Origin: Clostridium aceticum
GTDB taxonomy: Bacteria; Bacillota; Clostridia; Peptostreptococcales; Natronincolaceae
DNA: 64,000 bases
NCBI RefSeq assembly: GCF_001042715.1
Contig: NZ_CP009687.1
Span: 3,091,418 to 3,155,417, forward strand
Direction: 5' to 3'
The number at the start of each line of letters is the position of its first letter. Position 1 is the first letter of the stretch. The position numbers were made by a program, and so were the translations under genes. The notes under the pieces are model-generated. The model was not told the origin of the DNA, searched no databases, and worked only from the letters and a program-made list of their open reading frames with translations. This document shows, one piece after another, positions 25,305 to 32,716 of this stretch.

Positions 25305-26000
25305 CTTTTTTTTAGCTAATAAGTCTATAATCTCGCTGCGAATTTCAATAAATTTTTTATCCTGCAATTTTCTTTCATCCTGAGGGCAATCTATTTGAAA
25401 AATTTTTAATATGTTTGTGGGTCTATCAGACAAAACAATGATTCTATTTCCTAAAAGTAAAGCCTCGTCTATTTCATGTGTTACAAATACAATAGCATTC
25501 TTCGTTTTTTTCCAAAGCTTAATCAAGTGATTTAGCATATTTTTTCTTAAATCATAGTCTAAAGATTTAAAAGGTTCATCCATAAGAAGTAGTTCTGATT
25601 GGTAGTTAAAGGCCCTGGCTATTGAACATCTTTGCCTCATGCCTCCACTAAGTTCATGTGGAAACTTGTTTTCAAAACCCTTCAAACCCATATCTGCTAT
25701 TAATTCATCAACTTCTTCTTTACTACTGTACTGATCTACTAATTTTATATTTTTATATACCGTTCTCCACGGCAGCAGTCTATCTTCTTGAAATACATAG
25801 GCTATTTTATTACTTTTGTTCATTAGTTCCCCTTCATCAGGTTTGATTAAACCTGATATGAGATTTAAAATCGTAGACTTTCCACAACCTGAAGGTCCTA
25901 TGATACAAAGGATTTCACTTTCCTTTATCTCAAGGGAAAGATTATTAAAAACCTGTATATCCTTATACTTTTTATGGATTTTTTTTAATTGTAATATCAT
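25290..26000 (-). CDS. ABC ATPase, SsuB/TauB type
   Basis: A 236-residue ATPase with Walker A 'GPSGCGKS', Q-loop 'AYVFQEDRLLPW', signature 'LSGGMRQRCSIARAF', Walker B 'LLLMDEPFKSLDY' and 'FVTHEIDEALLL'. The 'RLLPW' and 'THEIDEA' motifs are typical of the nitrate/sulfonate/taurine importer class. It is the first gene of a three-gene importer operon. The ribosome site is AAAGGTGGGTGA. The 3' end contains an A8-G-A6 run and a dnaX-like slippery heptamer that could allow an extended product. Confidence 0.92.
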   Translation of the reverse strand: MILQLKKIHKKYKDIQVFNNLSLEIKESEILCIIGPSGCGKSTILNLISGLIKPDEGELMNKSNKIAYVFQEDRLLPWRTVYKNIKLVDQYSSKEEVDELIADMGLKGFENKFPHELSGGMRQRCSIARAFNYQSELLLMDEPFKSLDYDLRKNMLNHLIKLWKKTKNAIVFVTHEIDEALLLGNRIIVLSDRPTNILKIFQIDCPQDERKLQDKKFIEIRSEIIDLLAKKKKKGA

Positions 26001-26041
26001 GATTCACCCACCTTTATGAACAGCATGGTTTAATTAAAAAT

Positions 26042-26060
26042 AATTTTCATTATCATTCTC
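26042..26060. promoter_or_regulatory. Fur-like box upstream of the NMT1-type ABC operon
   Basis: On the minus strand GAGAATGATAATGAAAATT matches the Fur consensus at 14 of 19 positions. Its first twelve bases are two nearly perfect hexamers (GAGAAT-GATAAT), while the right half is weak. It is 42 bases before the ATPase start. Confidence 0.5.
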
Positions 26061-26088
26061 TATCTGTACTTATTTTACTTCTAATCTC

Positions 26089-26436
26089 TTACTTTGCTGG
26101 TTTTACAACAATCAATAACATCTTAAATTTCTCAACTGCCTTCAAGTCATGGGGTATATTTGCAGGCATCACTGTAGTTTCTCCTTCTGATAAGATTAAT
26201 TTCTTCTCTCCAATGGTAATTTCTACACTACCGTCTAAAATATATACCATGGCATCACCAGGTGCTGAATGGGTACTTATTCCTTCCCCTTGATCAAAGG
26301 CAAATAAGGTGATACTCAATCCCTCCCTCTGTGCTAAGGTTCTGCTTATGACTTTTCCTTCTTGGTAAGTTGTAAGCTCCTTCATATTTAATGCCTCTGC
26401 AAAGGGTATGTTTTTTATAAACTTTTCTTTTTCCAT
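26089..26436 (-). CDS. small single-domain cupin protein
   Basis: A 115-residue cupin. The first cupin motif region is 'FDQGEGISTHSAPGDAMVYILDG' (H in 'THSAPGD') and the second 'EGETTVMPANIPHDLKAVE' (H in 'IPHDL'). That leaves at least two histidines and an acidic residue for a metal site. Small cupins of this type may bind metals or ligands or act as isomerases; many sit next to regulators. It lies 20 bases after the giant activase/dehydratase gene and is probably co-transcribed with it. Confidence 0.88.
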   Translation of the reverse strand: MEKEKFIKNIPFAEALNMKELTTYQEGKVISRTLAQREGLSITLFAFDQGEGISTHSAPGDAMVYILDGSVEITIGEKKLILSEGETTVMPANIPHDLKAVEKFKMLLIVVKPAK

Positions 26437-26456
26437 AAATGATTCCTCCTATTTAT

Positions 26457-29400
26457 TTAGATATAGTACATAAAAGATTTGATCTTTGTCTCGTCGTTTT
26501 CATTTTTATTTCCATCAAAGGTTAAATGAAGTACAGGCTTTAAAAGTTTTTCATCAACTCCTTTATATAATAGATTTAATATGATATTTGTATTTTCATA
26601 CATTGATGCTGCAGTGATTATGCCGTCAATATTGTTGAAACTAGACACTATTTTTGCTTGACGGTATCTTCCATTTCCGCCGGAATAATACTTCATTCTT
26701 TCATCTGCCGCAGCAATTAGATGACTTAAATCCTTTGCAAAGGGACTCTCATCTGCTAAACACTCAGATATAGCATGGATATAATACTCAAACCTATTTA
26801 ATCTCTGGCGTAATATTGGGGATTTTTTGTCTAGTTTTTTCGTTAAAAAGTCCCCCCATATAAACCACATATACTCACTTAAAGGACTATAGATGACTCT
26901 ATTTTCCTCCTCCTCAATATGATTGAAGGTAAAGTTATTCATAAAATCATTAAAAAGAACCATAGGTTCCCCTATCACAAAAATCCTTTTCTTGCTTTTT
27001 TTGAGTTTTAACTCAGTATATATTTTTTTTGCTATTTCCTTTAGATGATTTATTTTAAAATTACTATTTTTAATTCCTGCAAGAATTTCACACAAGTACT
27101 TATCTCTATCACCTTTAGGTGCCATTCTAATAAGATCTCCTGCCAATAAGCTTAAGTAAATCCCTTCAGCATCTTCATCTTCATGTAATACATCTTCTAT
27201 GAAGGGGGCAATGATCTCTACATGATGAAAACCTTCTTCGTTCAGCTTCATCCTCAACAGACGATCATATTGTCCATTGGCTTCTGTACCCTCTGACTTA
27301 GGTATAAAGAAGGCCATGTTTTCTTCATCTTTTTTAGATGCATAAAGTTTCTTGAAAACATCTCCCAATATTGCTGTCAAAGAAAAATATTCTTTTGTGA
27401 TGGTAAATTTTCTTCCTATATCAACAGAAGTGCTATTTGTCATGGGCAAAACATCCGCCTTTATTCCCTTTTTAAGCAACAGCTCCTTCAACAGGGTTGA
27501 ATAAGGATATAAGTAGGGTAAATACACTACCCCTTTATCTTTTAATTCATGAAAACTATTTTTTATATTCACCTCCTTATGTGCAACCCTATTAGAGTAG
27601 GTCTTTAAATCCTCAGCTTTTCTCATCTCTACTTCCTTTGTTTTTAAGCTGTTTACAAAAGCCTCCACCCTGGTTAGTACCCCAACACTGGAGGAATGTT
27701 CATCTACTTCAATGCTTAAATAAGGCTTTCCCTTCATTTCCTCTCGAAAGTAGTGGGCTAATATTGTATCTGGACCGCAGCCATGATTGGTAATGTAAAT
27801 GGCATATAAATTAGGATGCTGTTTTACAATCTGTGCTCCAGATAAAATATGTTGTCCAAAGGGCCAATACATATTAGGATATTCTTTAGAGGTATCATGG
27901 GTATGGGCTGGTAGATTGGAGAGTGTCAAGACTTTATATCCCATAGCCATCAGTTTTTTAGGTATACCCATGTTAAGTACTGGATCACTCACCCCATAGG
28001 CCCTTGTAATAATCACAAAGGCTTTTTCACCTGGCTTTAGTTTTTTGACGGCTTCCTGTCCTATCATCTCAACCTTTTTCTCAAAGATTTTTAAAGACTG
28101 CATACCTTTTTGTAGAGCAAGCATAGTTTGAATTGTACTTTTTCCAAGGCTTTTTCCTAATTCTAGTAGAGTGCTCATCATATATTTTTTCCCAAATTTA
28201 AATGATAGAACTGGTGATAACAGTTTTATTCCTTTTTTTTCTAATTCCATCGCCTGGTTAATCATAGCAGGTGCCGCCTGCATATACACACAGCCATAGT
28301 CCTGTCTGCTCTTTGATATAGGATGGGTCATGGTATATAGGGCAGGTAGAAATAAATAGTTTACCTTTTTATTCATCAATTCCGCCACATGACCATGAAT
28401 TAACTTTACAGGATAGCAGGTTTCGTCCAGAGAATACTCTTGACTTAACTTAATGGTTTCTTCATCTGTTGAATTCGATAAAAGTACATTGAAACCTAAC
28501 TCCTTAAAAAACACATGAAACATAGGGAATAGTTTATGCAGAAATAAAACCCTTGGTATACCTACTGTTTCTTTTTGGGGATCAATGGAAGCATCATATC
28601 CTTTTAAATATAGCTTCTCAATTTCATTATAAATTTTTCCCTCACCCTCTGTCTTAGGCTGATAATGCTTTTGTTTCTCATCAAATTGTATTTTTGTATC
28701 AAAATTTAATCCCTTGAATTTACTCTTTTCCTCCAGCATTTCTTCTTTTGCCAAAATTGCAACACCATAGGCACCTGTTACACTGAAAAAAGGAGGAACA
28801 AACAATTTATCTCCTAGAAGTGCTCTGAAGGCATTGATAACTCCTTGATTATATGCTACCCCTCCTTGGAAAAATATTTTATTTCCTATTTTCTTCTGTC
28901 CCACCACCTTGTTAAGATAATTTTTTGCAATAGCATAACAAAGTCCTGAAGCAAGCTGATCTATCTTAACACCCTTTGATAAACTAGCTGCTATGTTTGC
29001 TTCAATAAATACTGTACATCTTTCTCCTAAGTTCACTGGATAATGACTGTTTAGAGCAATTTCTCCAAAATCATTTACGGGTATATTCAGCTTTTTAGCC
29101 TGTTCTTCAATAAAAGAACCGGTTCCTGCCGCACAGATTTTATTCATTTCAAAGTCTGTTACAACACCATTTTCAAGTCTGATATATTTAGAGTCCTGCC
29201 CCCCTATTTCAAAGATGGTGTCCACGCTGTCGTCTATTGTCACTGCTGCCTTTGCCTGAGCAGTAATTTCATCCTTAATGATATCTGCACCAATAAGCTC
29301 ACCAATCATATATCTGCCAGAACCTGTGGTGCCCACCCCCATCATCTTTATCCTATCTCCAAACTCATATTTTAAATCCTTCAGACCCTTCCTCACAGCT

Positions 29401-30461
29401 TCAATAGGGTTTCCTAGAGTTTTTAGATATCTATAGGCAATGATTTCACTTTCTTTATTCATAAGAACCAAATTAGTACTTGTAGACCCTATGTCAATAC
29501 CTAGATAACATTCTAAGTCGGTTTCTCCTATGGTTTTACAAAGGTGTTTATTTTCGCTGTCATTTTCTCCAAAAGCTTTTAATTTAGGAAACTGGGTCTT
29601 ATCATCCTTTGCTTCATGACTGTCTTTTCTATTTTCTAAATGATCTAGGAGTTTTTGTAAGTCTATTTTTAGCTTATCTTTATTTGCTATTACAGCTGCC
29701 CCCAATGCACCAACATTACCACATTGCTGCGGTACAATTAATTCTCCTTCATCTAAACTCAAGACATCTTTTAGTGCCCTAATAATTCCTAAGTTATATG
29801 CAACACCACCAATAAATAGTATTGGCTTTCTAATAGGTAATTTTTTTATGACTGCTGCTTTATAGTTTTTAACCAAAGCGTAAGCCAGCCCTAGTAATAA
29901 ATCTTCTACACAAACCCCTTCCTGTTGATGATGAATCAAATCTGTTTTAGCAAACACACTACATCTGCCTGCGATTCTTGGAATAGATTGTGCCTTCTCT
30001 GTGAAAATAGAATAGTCTTCTAGTTTTAAATCCAATCTAGATATTTGTTCCTCTAAAAAGGAACCTGTACCGGCAGAACAATCAGCATTAATCCCTATTT
30101 TTATTTGTGATTTATGATTTTTGTTAAATTCTGTAATATATTTTGCACTTTGCCCCCCAATTTCTATAATTGAACCAATTTTTTCCTCTGTGATCCTACT
30201 GCCTTCTACGATTGCCGTTACTTCATTTATATGTTGAATTTCTTGCTCCTCAGCTAAAAACTTACTTCCATTCCCTGTTATGGCTGCAAATTTTACATCC
30301 TCTAGTGCATACCTTGACAGTAAGTTATATATAGTTTCTTTTAAAACTTCTTGAATTCTTCCTTTGTGCAGCAAATATACTGTATGTTTTATTTCATTAT
30401 TATTGTTGATCAATACAAGTTTTATTGAAGCGTATCCTATATCGATCCCTAAGCTGTACAA
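26457..30461 (-). CDS. giant acyl-CoA dehydratase-type activase/dehydratase fusion
   Basis: A 1334-residue protein. Two consecutive activase (BcrAD/BadFG) domains occupy about residues 1-260 and 315-580; each has its P-loop ('GIDIGYASIK', 'GIDIGSTSTN'), a first cluster cysteine ('ADCSAGTGSF', 'KICAAGTGSF') and a second ('GRCSVFAK', 'GERCTVFIE'). The rest has 'DETCYPVKLIHGHVAEL' (DUF2229-like) and regions related to dehydratase subunits, with further cysteines. The family commonly runs to about 1400 residues, so this is near full length. Start: TTG 30461 behind AGGAGG. The reaction is unknown; the design implies ATP-driven low-potential electron transfer. The next gene is the cupin, and a Fur-like box precedes the gene. 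Confidence 0.9.
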   Translation of the reverse strand: MYSLGIDIGYASIKLVLINNNNEIKHTVYLLHKGRIQEVLKETIYNLLSRYALEDVKFAAITGNGSKFLAEEQEIQHINEVTAIVEGSRITEEKIGSIIEIGGQSAKYITEFNKNHKSQIKIGINADCSAGTGSFLEEQISRLDLKLEDYSIFTEKAQSIPRIAGRCSVFAKTDLIHHQQEGVCVEDLLLGLAYALVKNYKAAVIKKLPIRKPILFIGGVAYNLGIIRALKDVLSLDEGELIVPQQCGNVGALGAAVIANKDKLKIDLQKLLDHLENRKDSHEAKDDKTQFPKLKAFGENDSENKHLCKTIGETDLECYLGIDIGSTSTNLVLMNKESEIIAYRYLKTLGNPIEAVRKGLKDLKYEFGDRIKMMGVGTTGSGRYMIGELIGADIIKDEITAQAKAAVTIDDSVDTIFEIGGQDSKYIRLENGVVTDFEMNKICAAGTGSFIEEQAKKLNIPVNDFGEIALNSHYPVNLGERCTVFIEANIAASLSKGVKIDQLASGLCYAIAKNYLNKVVGQKKIGNKIFFQGGVAYNQGVINAFRALLGDKLFVPPFFSVTGAYGVAILAKEEMLEEKSKFKGLNFDTKIQFDEKQKHYQPKTEGEGKIYNEIEKLYLKGYDASIDPQKETVGIPRVLFLHKLFPMFHVFFKELGFNVLLSNSTDEETIKLSQEYSLDETCYPVKLIHGHVAELMNKKVNYLFLPALYTMTHPISKSRQDYGCVYMQAAPAMINQAMELEKKGIKLLSPVLSFKFGKKYMMSTLLELGKSLGKSTIQTMLALQKGMQSLKIFEKKVEMIGQEAVKKLKPGEKAFVIITRAYGVSDPVLNMGIPKKLMAMGYKVLTLSNLPAHTHDTSKEYPNMYWPFGQHILSGAQIVKQHPNLYAIYITNHGCGPDTILAHYFREEMKGKPYLSIEVDEHSSSVGVLTRVEAFVNSLKTKEVEMRKAEDLKTYSNRVAHKEVNIKNSFHELKDKGVVYLPYLYPYSTLLKELLLKKGIKADVLPMTNSTSVDIGRKFTITKEYFSLTAILGDVFKKLYASKKDEENMAFFIPKSEGTEANGQYDRLLRMKLNEEGFHHVEIIAPFIEDVLHEDEDAEGIYLSLLAGDLIRMAPKGDRDKYLCEILAGIKNSNFKINHLKEIAKKIYTELKLKKSKKRIFVIGEPMVLFNDFMNNFTFNHIEEEENRVIYSPLSEYMWFIWGDFLTKKLDKKSPILRQRLNRFEYYIHAISECLADESPFAKDLSHLIAAADERMKYYSGGNGRYRQAKIVSSFNNIDGIITAASMYENTNIILNLLYKGVDEKLLKPVLHLTFDGNKNENDETKIKSFMYYI

Positions 30462-30675
30462 TCAACCACCTCCTAATGTTCAATCTTTTCCTCCAAAACT
30501 GGTATCTATTGCAATTACTAAATTATACACACTTAGCCAAAGCCTTTGCCTCTACTATTCAAGAAGATTTTTAAAATAGTCAAAGTCACTACTAGTAATA
30601 GTAAACTGGAGTAAAAGTGATTTCCGAAGAAACTATTCAGCTTACTTTAGTGAAAATTCACCATGTAATTGTTAT

Positions 30676-30690
30676 TGATTATCATTGTCA
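30676..30690. promoter_or_regulatory. Fur-like box between giant activase and Crp-type gene
   Basis: TGATTAT-C-ATTGTCA matches the 7-1-7 Fur consensus at 12 of 14 arm positions. It lies in the 321-bp divergent intergenic region (30462-30782), 93 bases before the Crp-type ATG, so it could serve either direction. Nothing else was recognised in this stretch. Confidence 0.6.
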
Positions 30691-30782
30691 TCAATGTTAT
30701 GATTGTATTATACTACAATATAACTAATCAAAAAGTATCTCCTGCAACACTTTGATAATTTATTTTAGAAAGGAGCCTTGGC

Positions 30783-31463
30783 ATGAATCCTATACTATTA
30801 TCCCTGCAAGACTGCAACTTGTTTAAACTTAAGTCTTTAGAGGAAATTGACTCCCTCCTATCCCATATCCACTATAGCGTTGACACTTTTAAAGAAAATG
30901 AAGTTGTATTTTCCCCTTACCAAATTGCAGATAAGATGGGCATCATTTTGTCTGGTGCTGTAGATGTTCAAAAACTTTTTCCATGCGGAAAAGTTGTTAT
31001 CCTCAATCGAAGAACAGCTTCAGATCTCATTGCTGAAGCTTCATTGTTTTCTAAAACAAAATATTATCCATCTACGATTTCTGCATGTACAACCTGCCAG
31101 ATCTTATTTATACATAAAGATGAACTTTTGAAGTTATTTTTAATAGATGAAGGTATCATGTCATGTTTTTTAGAGTCTGTATCAAACCGTGTATTAGCAT
31201 TAAATAGGAAAATTGAAGTTCTTTCTTTGACTTCTATCGCAGAAAAAATAGCGTACTTTTTGCTATATGACCATTACGATGATGATAACAGTACAATCCT
31301 GCTGCCTTTTTCAAAAAAGGCCTGGGCAGAGCATATGAATGTTTCAAGACCTTCACTTTTAAGGGAATTAAAGAAACTTGAAATAGATGGACTGATATCT
31401 ATTGATAAAAGAGTGATCCAAATAAAGGATTTCCAGAGGTTAAAGGAAATCCTCCTTGACTAA
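30783..31463 (+). CDS. Crp/Fnr-family transcriptional regulator
   Basis: A 226-residue regulator with a cyclic-nucleotide-like sensor domain (about 10-140) and a C-terminal winged helix ('KKAWAEHMNVSRPSLLRELKKLEIDGLI'). Cysteines occur at several points of the sensor domain ('QDCNLF', 'FPCGKV', 'SACTTCQIL'), but not in the Fnr [4Fe-4S] arrangement; they could still bind a metal or heme. It is transcribed away from the giant activase/cupin/ABC genes, a common arrangement for a regulator of that group. Ribosome site AAAGGAG. Confidence 0.9.
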   Translation: MNPILLSLQDCNLFKLKSLEEIDSLLSHIHYSVDTFKENEVVFSPYQIADKMGIILSGAVDVQKLFPCGKVVILNRRTASDLIAEASLFSKTKYYPSTISACTTCQILFIHKDELLKLFLIDEGIMSCFLESVSNRVLALNRKIEVLSLTSIAEKIAYFLLYDHYDDDNSTILLPFSKKAWAEHMNVSRPSLLRELKKLEIDGLISIDKRVIQIKDFQRLKEILLD

Positions 31464-31517
31464 TCTTCTCCTCCACAAGAAATAGATTTAAAATATAATT
31501 TCCTTAACATTAAAAAA

Positions 31518-31555
31518 AGGGCATGAATGATGATTTTCTCACCATTCATGCCCTT
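31518..31555. terminator. bidirectional terminator
   Basis: The stem AAGGGCATGAATG / CATTCATGCCCTT is followed by a T run on the minus strand and a T-rich stretch on the plus strand. It ends the Crp-type transcript and the HMA/P-type ATPase operon, which converge here. Confidence 0.85.
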
Positions 31556-31568
31556 ACTTTTAAATTTT

Positions 31569-31856
31569 TTATGCAGATTGCACAGCTTGGTTTGTAGATT
31601 GTGCTATCTGATTATTTTGACCTATTTCTTTTTCTGCAATCAGATCTTCTATGCGCTCCTTCTCAAAAACCAATTCTTCTAAAGTCATATCATGATAAGA
31701 TAGTGTTTTTGAGGGATTCATTTCAATTCCTTGCTGTCTTAAAAAATCGTCTACCTTCGCTTGGTTTTTTTTGTAGACATAGTAGCCTGCTGCACAAACC
31801 CCTACCCCCACCATGAAACCAGTAACATGATCTCTTGTAATATTCATATTTACCAT
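31569..31856 (-). CDS. small single-helix membrane protein of HMA/P-type ATPase locus
   Basis: A 95-residue protein. An N-terminal helix ('GFMVGVGVCAAGYYVY') is followed by a basic stop and an acidic, helical cytoplasmic tail containing 'LEELVFEKERIEDLIAEKE'. ATG at 31856 follows AAGGAGAGG. It is the last gene of the FezB-like operon. One N-terminal helix plus an acidic helical tail next to a P-type ATPase resembles the layout of PacL proteins of Mycobacterium tuberculosis (DUF1490), which scaffold P-type ATPases, but no sequence homology is claimed. No metal-binding cluster is seen. Confidence 0.75.
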   Translation of the reverse strand: MVNMNITRDHVTGFMVGVGVCAAGYYVYKKNQAKVDDFLRQQGIEMNPSKTLSYHDMTLEELVFEKERIEDLIAEKEIGQNNQIAQSTNQAVQSA

Positions 31857-31895
31857 ATAATATCCTCTCCTTTTCATAGTTTATTTAAAAGCTTT

Positions 31896-32714
31896 TTACC
31901 TTCTTGCGTAAGCACATTTGTAAACAAAACCACTAGCCTTTTGAAGTCCTCTGCAGTAATTATTGTTAGCCGTTTCCATGTTCAATGGATTTTCTCTAAA
32001 GTTTAACTTGTTTATCGTGGTTTTAAAAAACTTTATTAATGAAATGATATTGAAAGCACTGGCATCATAAGAAATAATCGCATCATAATCTTCTGCATCT
32101 GTTGAACCCTCTATCACCTTATAGGCTTTTATATAGACATTTTTCAAAGGAACATCTGCGAAATGTCTTCCAAAGGTTAAGCCCCATGTAATGGCAGCTA
32201 CTTTTAAATAGTTATTTTGTAAAATTCCATTGATTAAGTAGACCAGTGAAATTACTTCAAAATCGTATACTCCTTTTTCCTTGATCTCCATAATACCATG
32301 CTCTACTACTGCACCTGCTGTACCTAAAGCAGCAATTCCTTTAAAGCTGCTTTGTACTTGTGTAGGCATATGTAAGGCTGTTGTGGCAAAAGCCCCCAGT
32401 AACGATATACCCGAGTATACAGCCAGTGGAGAAATTTTTAAGGAACAGCATTTGGGTATGATTTTAATAGTTTTTAAATTATTTTGTAAAGAAAGCACAA
32501 AACCTAGTTGAATTAATACTTGTTCCTGCTTCAATTGATAACTTTTATACCTTATCAATAGTGTCCTTGTAATCGATGTATATTTTGTCATCAGTATATC
32601 AGTATTTTCCGTTAATTTTTCAATACTTTCCTGAATTCCATTTACATCAGGCAATATCCTTACTCTGATCCGGCCAGGAATACTGTGTAGTACCACAACA
32701 CCTAAATTTTCCAT
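31896..32714 (-). CDS. HMA-like domain membrane protein
   Basis: A 272-residue protein. Residues ~5-75 form an HMA-like ferredoxin fold with 'VVLHSIPGRIRVRILP', the same motif seen in four neighbouring proteins; the classical CxxC metal motif is absent. Residues ~85-190 contain two or three hydrophobic helices ('SGISLLGAFATTALHM', 'SFKGIAALGTAGAVVEHG'), resembling the first transmembrane segments of P1B ATPases, without any catalytic domain. It starts two bases after the FezB-like ATPase stop and so is translationally coupled to it. The function is unknown; a membrane partner of that ATPase is likely. Confidence 0.78.
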   Translation of the reverse strand: MENLGVVVLHSIPGRIRVRILPDVNGIQESIEKLTENTDILMTKYTSITRTLLIRYKSYQLKQEQVLIQLGFVLSLQNNLKTIKIIPKCCSLKISPLAVYSGISLLGAFATTALHMPTQVQSSFKGIAALGTAGAVVEHGIMEIKEKGVYDFEVISLVYLINGILQNNYLKVAAITWGLTFGRHFADVPLKNVYIKAYKVIEGSTDAEDYDAIISYDASAFNIISLIKFFKTTINKLNFRENPLNMETANNNYCRGLQKASGFVYKCAYARR

Positions 32715-32716
32715 GA

